A DNA stretch of 64,000 nt from Chlamydoabsidia padenii (taxonomy: Eukaryota; Mucoromycota; Mucoromycetes; Mucorales; Cunninghamellaceae): contig JAIWND010000012.1 in assembly GCA_025330725.1 (NCBI GenBank), forward strand, positions 124,001 through 188,000, in the 5' to 3' direction. This document shows, in pieces, positions 21,837 through 31,702 of the stretch (positions within the stretch are counted from its first letter, which is position 1; the number at the start of each line of letters is the position of its first letter). The notes beneath the pieces were generated by a model. That model made no database searches. It saw nothing but the letters and a program-made list of their open reading frames with translations, and was not told where the DNA came from. Position numbers and translations under genes: made by a program.

Positions 21837-24368
21837 TCATCCTTTAGTTACTTTACCTGTCCAGAGTACAATTGCTCACCCGGAATGATAGTGCCAGGAG
21901 ACAAAAACATGTAGATCAGCATATTGAGTAGATTTGGAGGTTGACCACGTAAGAGTTCACCATCATCACCCCGAGCGTACCAGTCCACGCTCCATTTGTA
22001 CATTATGCAAAACACCAGATAGCCAAAAATAGATTCCATAAACAAGATCTGTGGTACGAATTCCAGCCAAATAAACATCTTTTTGTTAAAGTGAAGATGA
22101 TTGACTACATTGAGACAGATGGCGAAGGACATCTAAAAGGTAAAGATAGATTATTATAATGTGAGTATGTACAACCATGATCGCTTAATATATTTTTTTC
22201 ATTGAAAATTACATGTATGACACCGAGGATGATAGCTTGTTTCATCTTGTAAGGATTGGTGAATAGTAAAAAGTTTTCCGCACCATGCCATGCCTATATT
22301 ATAATGCCAAATCAGTATTGAATAATACTATTACCCAACATCATCATTATCTTTATGTTCTTACCGGATCAAGACCCATTGCATAAGTGTTTCCATTCGG
22401 TATGCCAACCACAGAATCAGTCGAGTTATAGTCCGTTGGCCAATCAAACCCAGATTTGAATGTTGAGAGTGACAGAGAGAATATATCGTTGTACATAAAT
22501 CCAGTGAAGATAGAGAAGATAGCCATCATGAGCATCATATACCGACCACTAAAGAACATTTTGAAGATCTACCCATACATAACATGTTAGTCCATTATCC
22601 CGATCTTTTCTTTTTTTCTTTTTTCTTTCTGTTACCTCTCCATTGTTGGATTCCAGTTTCTTTTCATTGAGTACCATATATAGAGCAGCGAGTAACATCA
22701 ATGCACCATGACCAATATCACCAAACATCACCGCAAATAAGAAGGGGAAGGAGATCAAAGTGAATATACCAGGATTAACTTCACGATATCTTGCAATACC
22801 ATACGCATCAATGATTGCTTGGAATCCTTCAGTAAATTTGTTGGTCCGCTGGTAAGTTGGTGGTTTCATGTTGGTTCGGAATTCCGTTACAATTGCTGAT
22901 AAACTGGTTCCAGATGCATCCTAATAACAAAAAATAAAATATAATAAAATAAAATAAAAAAAAGGTCAGTAAGATACAAATCATACACAGTAGACATTAA
23001 CTTACAGTTGCTTCTTTCAGTGAGAGTCGGACCGATGGTATATCAAAAGTAGGGCACCAACCTTCAGCAATCAAGCACTTGCGGCCTGCATCGTAGCTAG
23101 CTAGATTCATCGTATGGTAGATCGCCTTTTCTTTACGCACCATAATTGTCCACGCATTGAGATTTTCAGAGATGGTGATCAATTCCGCCCGTCGAGTTTG
23201 ATTGGTATTTGATAGCACCTATTAACAACAACAACAACAAAACATATACGTGAGACACAACTTTTTCATATATATTATTTCTACATACATTGTTTAAATC
23301 TTCTATTCTTGATGTCACCTCCAGTAGGGAATCCCGCCTGACATCTTCCGATTGATCAATGTCGTATAACGTCGCCCCCATACTTTCAGAGATTTTCCGG
23401 ATCTTGTTGACAATTTCGTTACCATGGGCAAAGACAGCAAATACATTCTTGTCTATAGCGTCGTCGGTTCCAACATCCAGTATAGGTTCATCGATTTCAG
23501 TAGAATTCATATACAGGTTACCACGTAAAGACCGCCATAAGACCCGTTCAAATGTTTGCATACGTGACCGAGGGATCACACCTGTAACAACACCAATCGA
23601 TAGTTGGCCAAGTTCAAAGTTCGCATATTCTTCGTCTTGTTCTAATAGAGGTACCACATCGTCAGTATCATTCAAATTACCAATCGTTGTCACCTCTTGT
23701 CGAACTTCAGCCTAAAAGAAGAAGAAAGAGGATCAGTAAACACTGTTTGTTAGATAATAAAGATATAAAGTCATAGAGACTTTACCTGATCAAAAAACAA
23801 GGCAGTTTCACGTAAAACATGTCGTAGTTCTGTTAGGTGGAGGTAGCGTTGTTGTAGAGATTCATATGAGGTGGTCATTTCGTTCAGTCGTACTTCGTGC
23901 TCCCGTAGCATTTCTTCCAGATTGTCTACTTCTTGAGTTGAGCGAGCACGTACAGCTGTATTGGTGACAGGGCGGAATGGAATGCTGTTACGTTTCATTT
24001 GTTGCTGAAAGTAGCCTATAGTCAGAAAAAGAAGAAGAAAAAGTAGGAAAGTGAGTGAGAGAATAGTATAGTATCAGTTTATATTCTACATACGGCATTG
24101 TCGTTCCATTTCGTCAAATCGTCGGATTTCATTAACAAATGATCGTTGGAAAGCGTTAACTTCAGGATTTAGCTAGTTTATAAAGGAAATAAAAAGCGGT
24201 TAGTTTTACAAGTTAGTTGGACCATATATCAAAGATGTTACTTACGTCTCGAAATTGGACTTTTCCAAGATCGCCAAGTTCAGCAATACAGGGTTGCGCT
24301 ACTTCCATTGGAATATATATCTGTAAAAGAGACATTTCCTCCGAACGAAATAGTGCATTTGGAGCCAT
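21018..24368 (-). CDS. V-type proton ATPase subunit a (Vph1/Stv1 family)
   Basis: Twelve exons, complement of 21018-21280, 21355-21472, 21552-21758, 21857-22132, 22213-22293, 22365-22568, 22636-22920, 23006-23218, 23289-23711, 23786-24015, 24094-24172 and 24246-24368, giving 833 aa, close to the family's usual 840. The N-terminal cytosolic half starts with [20 protein letters not shown] and contains the helical stalk. Membrane motifs include [46 protein letters not shown] and [20 protein letters not shown], which holds the essential proton-path arginine. It is the stator/proton half-channel of the Vo sector on vacuole, Golgi or endosome membranes. One gene copy is seen here, so vacuolar versus Golgi isoform cannot be decided. 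Confidence 0.97.
21804..21835. repeat. 32-nt T homopolymer in a V-ATPase intron
   Basis: Thirty-two T bases between exons 9 and 10 of the V-ATPase subunit a gene; A on the coding strand, so not a polypyrimidine tract. Confidence 0.9.
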
Positions 24369-24463
24369 GTTGGATTTATAAAATTACAAGAGTGAGAGAG
24401 ATGAAGAAAAGAAAAGGGAGAAAAAAAAAAAAAAGAATCGACCATGAAATTGAGCGGTGAATA

Positions 24464-24478
24464 TTGAAATCCCGCCAT
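24464..24478 (-). promoter_or_regulatory. GGCGGGATTTCAAT element upstream of the V-ATPase gene
   Basis: CGGGATTTCAA in the sense orientation, about 100 nt before the ATG at 24368. Confidence 0.5.
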
Positions 24479-24787
24479 TTAATGTAATTCGAAAAAGTGC
24501 ATGGTTTTCAGGGCCACTTTTGAGTTCTCCTGCAGAAGCTGCTATGTGACAGTCTCTATTTTTTTACTTGGATGATGATGTGGCATATTTTATGTGTTGT
24601 TTTGGATCTGATGTGTTAGAAAGTGCATAGCTTTTTCAAAAGTATATAGGGGGCTGTTAAATATAAAGACAGATTCAAATTCCTACTGTCCTAGATGGGC
24701 CACAAAACCAAATATAGAAAGTCACGTGCTATTTTAAATCCCGACGTTGTGATTTATATAGAACCAAGCGATTTTATTATCAGAGAA
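24479..24787. other. Spacer between V-ATPase promoter and tRNA-Ala
   Basis: Contains a second ACGTCGGGATTTAAAAT element (minus strand, 24731-24746) about 45 nt upstream of the tRNA and a 12-mer TCTGATGTGTTA at 24607-24618 that recurs immediately after the 3' LTR. No coding frame is supported. Confidence 0.5.
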
Positions 24788-24860
24788 GGGGATCTAGCTC
24801 AGATGGTAGAGCGCTCGCTTAGCATGTGAGAGGTACTGGGATCAATGCCCAGGTTCTCCA
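24788..24860 (+). tRNA. tRNA-Ala (anticodon AGC)
   Basis: A 73-nt cloverleaf without intron. The acceptor stem GGGGATC pairs with GTTCTCC and includes G3:U70, the alanyl-tRNA synthetase identity pair, with one U6:U67 mismatch. The D arm is GCTC/GAGC, the anticodon arm CTCGC/GTGAG around TTAGCAT (AGC), and the T arm CTGGG/CCCAG around ATCAATG, close to the A54-type T loop known in other eukaryotic tRNA-Ala. The discriminator is A, and the RNA polymerase III stop TTTT is at 24865-24868. No CCA is encoded. Confidence 0.95.
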
Positions 24861-24908
24861 ATTCTTTTACGTTTTGCCTCCCGATCGCGGAGTTTGAAGT
24901 TTGTTGAT

Positions 24909-25166
24909 TGTCGGAGATAAAAAGTGATTTTCTCTGGAAAATTAGATATCAATCTGGAAATTTCTTTTTGTCTCTTTCTCCTTTCTCTTCTTTCTCTTCT
25001 TTCTCTCTCGATAAATCTTTTAACATCTAGATGCTTCGATATAACCAATTCAGCCATAGACTCCGATAATAGAATAGTATATATATATGTAGACTTCACT
25101 TTTAATAAAAACATTATTCTTCACCTGATATAAAAAAGGAATACTCGTCTTATAGTTCAAACGACA
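24909..25166 (+). repeat. 5' LTR
   Basis: Starts TGTCGG, ends ACGACA; pyrimidine-rich CTTTCT tract in the middle, TATATATATA near 25080 and AATAAAA near 25104, which could serve as TATA and polyadenylation signals. Identical to the 3' copy as far as I can read. Confidence 0.95.
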
Positions 25167-25167
25167 C

Positions 25168-25174
25168 TGGTAGC
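25168..25174 (+). other. Primer-binding site
   Basis: TGGTAGC, complementary to GCTACCA at the 3' end of initiator methionine tRNA, one base inside the 5' LTR. Only seven bases pair, so the primer identity is likely, not certain. Confidence 0.6.
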
Positions 25175-25200
25175 TTGTGGCTAATTACGATATCTCAACG

Positions 25201-26046
25201 ATGACCGACAACTTTCAAAACGTAGACTTGGCACAAACACTGCAAACATTGATGATCAGCACCAAGCTTTTGTTGGACGAAAGGAAGGAACGAGAAGCAG
25301 CGACTATGGTTAAGGTACCTCCTCCGCCTTGTTTTTCGGGCATTCGTAATGCAGTAATGGTTGACAGTTGGCTCCGTTCGGTGGAACGATATTTCGAATT
25401 CACTCGGTTGGCAAACGATAGACAGGTGGATTATGCGGTGACTTTACTCCGGGATGGTGCAGACGTATGGTGGCGACGAATGGAGACCAGAGGCGAAGAT
25501 ACGGTGGATTGGAATGACTTCAAAAAGCTACTACGCTCGGCTTTTAGACCTATCAACGCTCATGAAGAAGCTAGGGACCAACTGGCCAACTTACAACAAA
25601 CTGGATCGGTACGTGAATATGTTAATGCCTTTCATGACGTGGAGCTGCTATTACCATCGGTGACGGACGACGAATTTAAGGATCGCTTCATTCGGGGATT
25701 GCAACCCATGGTGCGTGCGCATGTTATGAAAGAATTCCCAAAATCCAAGGACGCGGCGGAAATTTTGGCTCTCTCTTTCGAACAGTCCATGGCGATGGTG
25801 CAAGGCATGAATTATCTTACTCCCCTTCCTCCCCTTCGACCAAGCAATGGGTATGATGGACCTCAACCGATGGATCTGGATTACGCCACGACACGCCGAC
25901 CTTACCAACCGCGCCAACCAAGACAGCAACAAGAAAGGAAACCGGTAAATAAGACAATTCGGTGCTTCGCGTGCGAAAAACAAGGACATGTTATCAAGGA
26001 TTGTAAATGGTTGAAGGATTTAAAAGACAAGGCACGCTCAGATTAA
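25201..26046 (+). CDS. gag: Gag (Ty3/gypsy capsid-nucleocapsid)
   Basis: 281 aa from the ATG at 25201 (MTDNFQNVDL). The frame is open eight codons further upstream but has no ATG there. The central part is a retrotransposon gag capsid domain (WLRSVERYFEFTRLANDRQV, DGADVWWRRMETRGEDTVDW, LANLQQTGSVREYVNAFHDV and FIRGLQPMVRAHV). A basic Pro/Gln/Arg linker leads to one zinc knuckle CFACEKQGHVIKDC (CX2CX4HX4C) for RNA binding. The stop TAA (26044-26046) lies inside the hairpin that follows the frameshift site, so most ribosomes make Gag and a minority make Gag-Pol. Confidence 0.95.
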   Translation: MTDNFQNVDLAQTLQTLMISTKLLLDERKEREAATMVKVPPPPCFSGIRNAVMVDSWLRSVERYFEFTRLANDRQVDYAVTLLRDGADVWWRRMETRGEDTVDWNDFKKLLRSAFRPINAHEEARDQLANLQQTGSVREYVNAFHDVELLLPSVTDDEFKDRFIRGLQPMVRAHVMKEFPKSKDAAEILALSFEQSMAMVQGMNYLTPLPPLRPSNGYDGPQPMDLDYATTRRPYQPRQPRQQQERKPVNKTIRCFACEKQGHVIKDCKWLKDLKDKARSD

Positions 26047-29000
26047 AAGGTGAATCTGGGGCGTGCATGACAATTACAACTTCGAACTCACCTTCTACCC
26101 AGGCGGATACGATGGATACGATGGACTGTATCAAGAACAAGAAACACGAATGGGAATCGAACAAAAGCCTCGACGAAACTGGATTAATCGCGGATATGGT
26201 TGTGGACACGATGGACCGTGCCACTGATAGTAACAAAAAAGAAAATAATTGTGATGGGGAACATGACACAGAAGAGGAATTAATGGAAAATGAAGATAGT
26301 GAAATTATTTATCAATTAAATAAACGACAAACTAATTTACCCCTTTACCACATGCTGTGTAGTGACCATGACATAACGGCATTATTGGATACAGGAGCTT
26401 CTCATACTTATGTGCACCCAGATTTGGTGGTGGGATTGCCTTTGGAACCAGTGCGACGACAAACGGTGGAGGTAGCGAATGGCAAGAAAATGGTTATCAA
26501 GTATAAAGCACGGTTACGACTGAAGAAAGATACATGGTGCTGTACAGTTGATGCGTATGTGTTAGAAACAAGATTTGATCTGATCCTCGGAATGGACTGG
26601 TTTAGACAAGAAAATCCTGTTCCTGAATGGCAATACGATGTGTGGAAACTGGTGGACACTCATGGGCGGACGGTGTTATTGACACCTATGCAAGATCGAC
26701 AGCTTTACTACAAGAATCTGGATTACATCATGACCGAAAAACAACTGGACCGAAGCTTGACCAACAACCAGATTGACAACTGCTGGTGTTTAACACTAAC
26801 GACAGATGGTGGTAATGGTCCGACAGATTCCATAATTGAGCCTCTCCTTCAAGAATATAGTGATGTGTTTACAGACAAAATACCTGGTTTACCTCCGGAT
26901 CGTGGTGTGGCCCATCTAATCGACACTGGTGATGCGCAACCGGTTCATCGGACACCTTACAAGATGTCTCCTCGGGAGTTAAAAGAACTGAAACGACAAT
27001 TGGATGAACTCCTGGAATTACGACTGATACGGCCAAGTGTATCGCCTTGGGGTGCACCTGTGCTGTTTGTACGAAAGAAGGATGGGTCCCTCCGTATGTG
27101 TATCGACTACCGAGCTCTCAACCAAGTAACTCGACGCAATAAACACCCGTTACCCAGAATCGACGAATGTTTGGAGCAACTCTCTGGCGCCCGGTACTTC
27201 TCTAGTATTGACCTTAAAAGTGGGTATCACCAAGTACGAATACATGAGGACGATATACCTAAGACGGCGTTTACGACTCGATACGGATCTTTCGAATTTG
27301 TGGTTTTACCTTTTGGGCTCACCAATGCTCCCCCTACCTTTCAACGATTGATGAACAACATATTGGAAGATGCTCTGGATCAATATGCTCTGGTTTACTT
27401 GGACGACATACTTATTTACAGCAAAACGAAGGAAGAACATTTACGACATGTGCAACTGGTGCTCGATAAATTACGTAAGGCCAGATTATATGCTAATATG
27501 AAAAAATGTACATTTCTACGGGATACCGTTACTTTTGTTGGATTTAAGGTATCAGCAGCTGGTATTCGCCCTTCGGATGACAAGTTAAAGGTGATCCAAG
27601 ACTGGCCGGTGCCTAACAACGTGCAAGAGGTGCGTCAATTCCTTGGGTTGGCTTCTCATTATCGACGATTTGTTAAAGATTTCTCTTCAGTGGCTTCTCC
27701 ATTATCGGACTTGACTAAAGGTGTTGGACCCAAACGGCGTGGAATAACTTGGACCCCTGACTGTCAAAAAGCTTTCGACCAATTAAAGAACGCGTTGATA
27801 ACAAGTCCGGTGTTGATGATGCCTCGTGATGACTCTTCTTTTGTAATCGACACAGATGCTTCGGATTATGGAATTGGTGCTGTACTACAACAATACGACG
27901 ATGACGGCAAACTACACCCAGTGGCATTCGAGTCGAAGAAACTATCAGCAGCAGAAACTAAGTACCCGGTGCAAGAACGCGAATTGTTGGCAATCCTTCA
28001 TGCTTTACGAACCTGGCGATGTTTTGTGGATGGCAGACCTTTTGTGGTGCGCACGGACCATAACCCGCTTAAGTATTTACGAACTCAGATGACGCCCACT
28101 CCAAGATTGACGAGGTGGATGAACGAAATCGAATTGTACGACCCTACTATTGAATACAAACCTGGATCTCAACATGTGGTACCTGATGCTCTTTCTCGTG
28201 TGGTGGCAAGATACGACTCTTCTGGTGATAACTCTACTGTGGATATGCAACCTGACTTATTGTATGCAATGGACGATAAACAAGTGGCTCCTCAACTCAA
28301 TCATCCGTCTGATTGGCCAGTTTACTATCTCTGCGATCAAGAAACAGTACCTAGCGATGCCAAGGATAATCTCAACAAGCACAAACAGGATTACGTGGTG
28401 GAAGACGGTATAGTTATGAAAAAAGTAAAAACAGATGAACAGATTAAGCTCGTGCCTTTTATTACCTATTCAGATCGTGCCAACTGGTTGCAAAAGTACC
28501 ACGACGATCTTGGTCATCTTGGTGCCGCTACGGTATTGTCTCATCTCAAATCAAGAATGTACTGGCAATCCATGGAAACTGATGTAATGAACTGGCTCAA
28601 GCAATGCCGGGAATGTCAAATCAACGGCCCTCAGCAACGATCAAGACATGGTGCTCCGATGAAACCCCTGCCGGTTCCTGCTCCTTTCTCTCGGTGGCAT
28701 CTGGATTTTATTGGTGAACTCCCTCAGACAGCAAAAGGCAACAAGTGGTTACTGGTGGCAGTCGATTACTCTACTAACTGGCCGATTCTTCGTGCCTTAC
28801 CCGAAGCTACTGGCGCGAACATTGCCAAGTTTATCTATGAAGAAATCACTCTGCGATTCGGCTGTCCCGACGAAATCTTGACTGACCGTGGTGCAAACTT
28901 TATGTCCAAGATTATGGCAAACTATGTATCTCTCATGAAAACCCATCACTCGTGTACTTCGGCTTTTCACCCTCGGACTAATGGCAAGGTAGAACGTCTC

Positions 29001-29654
29001 AATGGTATTATCAAATCTATGTTGCGCAAATATGTACAAGGTAATATATACGAATGGGATAAATACTTACCCCGGGTAGAGTGGTCTTGTAGAACACGAT
29101 ATCACAGAACGACAAAAACAAGCCCTTTCTATTTGGTTTATGGTGTACACCCTCGACAACCTCCGGACGAATTTTGGCCAAATTTAATTCCTGAACGACA
29201 GCAAGACGAAACAACGATGGACGAGCTGGTAAATGCCTCGACACCTCGACTACTGAAACTTCAACACAGGCGACAACAGGCGAAGGAACTTATGGAAAAG
29301 GAACAGGCAGCAGACAAGCAACGCTGGGACGATCAGGTTAAATCACAACGGTTCGAAATAGGCGATTTTGTTTTAGTACGACACGAGAATCCTCTTGGTC
29401 TGGAACCTCGTTGGTTTGGTCCCTACAAGATAGACAGACGAAACCTCGACAATGACATTTACTCACTCAAGGCATTGGACGGCGGCAAACCCTACAACTC
29501 TTGGGTACACACAGATAGACTCAAATTGGCTATTCCCAAGGATACGATAGAATCTTCCTGGTATCACCCTGCTCACACTCGTGCTTTATTTCCTCAACCT
29601 GGTGATTTGACGGCTACAAGAATCGTGGTCGATTCTTCTCCCCGTGGGGAATGA
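26007..29654 (+). CDS. pol: Pol polyprotein (protease, RT, RNase H, integrase)
   Basis: An open frame of 1215 codons in -1 relative to gag, overlapping it by 40 nt. Residue positions count from 26007. The aspartic protease motif LLDTGAS is at about 128. Reverse transcriptase has the YLDD catalytic box at 464-467. RNase H starts near DTDASDYGIG (about 615). Integrase shows the zinc-binding H-x4-H (from about 832) and CRECQ, then the catalytic D900, D960 and E996 with the classic 35-residue D-E spacing. The C-terminal GPY/F-type module (RWFGPYKI) follows. No stop or frameshift interrupts it. The TGA stop ends one base before the 3' LTR. An ATG at 26007 exists, but frameshifting is the likelier route of translation. 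Confidence 0.96.
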   Translation: MVEGFKRQGTLRLKGESGACMTITTSNSPSTQADTMDTMDCIKNKKHEWESNKSLDETGLIADMVVDTMDRATDSNKKENNCDGEHDTEEELMENEDSEIIYQLNKRQTNLPLYHMLCSDHDITALLDTGASHTYVHPDLVVGLPLEPVRRQTVEVANGKKMVIKYKARLRLKKDTWCCTVDAYVLETRFDLILGMDWFRQENPVPEWQYDVWKLVDTHGRTVLLTPMQDRQLYYKNLDYIMTEKQLDRSLTNNQIDNCWCLTLTTDGGNGPTDSIIEPLLQEYSDVFTDKIPGLPPDRGVAHLIDTGDAQPVHRTPYKMSPRELKELKRQLDELLELRLIRPSVSPWGAPVLFVRKKDGSLRMCIDYRALNQVTRRNKHPLPRIDECLEQLSGARYFSSIDLKSGYHQVRIHEDDIPKTAFTTRYGSFEFVVLPFGLTNAPPTFQRLMNNILEDALDQYALVYLDDILIYSKTKEEHLRHVQLVLDKLRKARLYANMKKCTFLRDTVTFVGFKVSAAGIRPSDDKLKVIQDWPVPNNVQEVRQFLGLASHYRRFVKDFSSVASPLSDLTKGVGPKRRGITWTPDCQKAFDQLKNALITSPVLMMPRDDSSFVIDTDASDYGIGAVLQQYDDDGKLHPVAFESKKLSAAETKYPVQERELLAILHALRTWRCFVDGRPFVVRTDHNPLKYLRTQMTPTPRLTRWMNEIELYDPTIEYKPGSQHVVPDALSRVVARYDSSGDNSTVDMQPDLLYAMDDKQVAPQLNHPSDWPVYYLCDQETVPSDAKDNLNKHKQDYVVEDGIVMKKVKTDEQIKLVPFITYSDRANWLQKYHDDLGHLGAATVLSHLKSRMYWQSMETDVMNWLKQCRECQINGPQQRSRHGAPMKPLPVPAPFSRWHLDFIGELPQTAKGNKWLLVAVDYSTNWPILRALPEATGANIAKFIYEEITLRFGCPDEILTDRGANFMSKIMANYVSLMKTHHSCTSAFHPRTNGKVERLNGIIKSMLRKYVQGNIYEWDKYLPRVEWSCRTRYHRTTKTSPFYLVYGVHPRQPPDEFWPNLIPERQQDETTMDELVNASTPRLLKLQHRRQQAKELMEKEQAADKQRWDDQVKSQRFEIGDFVLVRHENPLGLEPRWFGPYKIDRRNLDNDIYSLKALDGGKPYNSWVHTDRLKLAIPKDTIESSWYHPAHTRALFPQPGDLTATRIVVDSSPRGE
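26019..26066 (+). promoter_or_regulatory. -1 programmed ribosomal frameshift signal between gag and pol
   Basis: In the gag frame the bases at 26019-26025 are T TTA AAA, a canonical X XXY YYZ slippery heptamer. Six nt later an imperfect hairpin can form: GCACGC (26032-26037) with GCGTGC (26061-26066), and CAGATT (26039-26044) with AATCTG (26053-26058), loop AAAAGGTG. Slippage by -1 continues as AGA CAA GGC, exactly the pol frame. The elements are read directly; the efficiency is unknown. Confidence 0.85.
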
Positions 29655-29912
29655 TGTCGGAGATAAAAAGTGATTTTCTCTGGAAAATTAGATATCAATC
29701 TGGAAATTTCTTTTTGTCTCTTTCTCCTTTCTCTTCTTTCTCTTCTTTCTCTCTCGATAAATCTTTTAACATCTAGATGCTTCGATATAACCAATTCAGC
29801 CATAGACTCCGATAATAGAATAGTATATATATATGTAGACTTCACTTTTAATAAAAACATTATTCTTCACCTGATATAAAAAAGGAATACTCGTCTTATA
29901 GTTCAAACGACA
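29655..29912 (+). repeat. 3' LTR
   Basis: Second copy of the 258-bp LTR. The purine stretch just before it (GTGGGGAATGA, 29644-29654) is the probable plus-strand primer and contains the pol stop codon. Confidence 0.95.
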
Positions 29913-31702
29913 TCTGATGTGTTACGGCTAAATGTGTATGGATTTAGGTAACGTGGGTGTTTTTGTGTTTTTGTGTTTTTATATGAGTGTTGTAGATATG
30001 TTATTATCTTTAGATAATGTAAATTTGCGTTTATAGAGTCCAAATAGGAAATTCAGGAACCAGTCAAAGTGTGCTTGGTTCGGAGGTTAAATTGATTTTC
30101 TTTTCTCTCTTGTAGAGATGGATTGATTCAAGTAGATCGTTTGAGTTTAAAAGTAGTGAGTACCAGAATATTTGTGGTTAATATTCAACCTTTGAAGTAA
30201 AATAATAAAATAAAATAAAGTCAAGACTTATAGCCTGAAGTAATAAAATAAAGGACTTCTATATCAATGATAGAGTCAAAAACAAATCAATTTTCTATAT
30301 AGATGATAGAAACAAGGTAAAATAAGACAGTAGTTTTGGTGGATCAAGGTCCTTTGTACTGAATTTTATATAAAAGGGTTGAGTAAATAATATATATTAT
30401 ACTTATGAACTTATAAACTAAAGAAAAAAATAAAAAATTGTGAAAAAGAAAAGTGGGGTATTTATACTAGTTTGAAGGCAGTAACGTGATGACAAGTGTA
30501 AGGGGCGAGAATATGGTGCATATGTGTGGCGTGTAAGGGGGAGACACTTGTAAGGGGAGCGAGAAAATATTACAATTAAGACTATTCCAATGCCCAACCC
30601 AAGGTCGAACTAATCCCAAAGATGGCATTGAGAAACTGATCCATAGCGGAGTCCAAAATTTGCTAAGGTCTTGTCTCAACACTGGTAGATATTGGAGTAT
30701 TTTAGGTTCAGATAGTAGGTCTTGTATGCTTAAAAGAGTAGTGAGCATCAGAATCTTCTGGGTAAGATTCAATTTTTTGAATGTTGTCAAAAAAGTTTAT
30801 GCAAGAGGGATCCCAATTTGGAGATCGGGATTTGAAAATTCGTTCCTGTACCAAAGTAAGATCACAAAAGACAGAAATTACACTTGAAAAGTAACTGTAT
30901 ATAAGATAGATGGCTATAGGAATGTCTTTTGATATTGTACTAAAGTTTTTAATTGATAGAGAAACTTTTTAAAACTGAGAAGATAGAAGGATGCATGACA
31001 GTGACTAAAATTCCTGCGGCGGGGTTTGGATCTTTGTCCTTTTTTATTTTGGTAATGAAGCTGATAACTGCATTCACGTAAAATGTCTGATTACATATGT
31101 TATCAGTTGACAGTATCTTTTGGGGGAAAACAAGTGTATTCCGCAGAATCATTCGATTTACAAGAAGAAAAAAAAAAAAGAAAGCTCGGGGCTGTAAATG
31201 AGAAACAGTAATCAGTCTGTCATTTTTTTTTTTTTTTTTTTTGGTTCCACTTTATTCGGTCGTTCGAATCCAGGGAACAAGCTTTGCCTGAAATTCAAAA
31301 TGGCATACACCATCTACGCGCTCTAAAAGTCCCTTGTAATACTTTTACTCCATACTATTTTTATGCTGAAACCTATAACCTTTTTTTTTCTCTCTCTCTT
31401 TTCTATTTGCACTAATCATATTTGCCAGACCACTGAAAAAAAAAAAAGAGAGAGAGATTGATCTTTTAGGAAGTTGATTTTAAAACTGTTATTACGGCGC
31501 TGATCATAAACAAATAAAACATAATAGATGATGCCAAAAAAGCGCCCAAGTCGTTTATTTATGCATCAACAATTTAAAATGCCGACATCACCCGGGCACT
31601 CTTGTCATTGGGACCTATTAATAGACGGCAACAAAGATATAAAAGAGAGCACATACTCTATCAACTTTCTCTAAACCAACACTATAACTAAATACTGACA
31701 TT
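29913..31702. other. Gene-poor AT-rich region with degenerate repeats
   Basis: No convincing coding frame. Two diverged direct-repeat segments are seen (about 30145-30188 and 30728-30772, roughly three-quarters identical by eye), and TGTAAGGGG recurs at 30497 and 30550. A sense-looking CGGGATTTGAAAA at 30825-30837 is not followed by a recognisable gene. Most likely old mobile-element debris plus the promoter of the next gene. Confidence 0.45.

Larger units (their letters stand above)
24909..29912 (+). mobile_element. Complete Ty3/gypsy LTR retrotransposon
   Basis: Two 258-bp LTRs (24909-25166 and 29655-29912), identical by eye, begin TGTCGG and end ACGACA. A primer-binding site TGGTAGC (25168-25174) sits one base after the 5' LTR and fits the 3' end of an initiator-Met-type tRNA. 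Gag and Pol are intact open frames. Domain order protease, reverse transcriptase, RNase H, integrase places it in Ty3/gypsy; no chromodomain is seen. Identical LTRs and open frames mean a recent insertion that may still be active. It starts 48 bp downstream of the tRNA-Ala gene, same orientation. No perfect 5-bp target duplication is visible. Confidence 0.97.
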
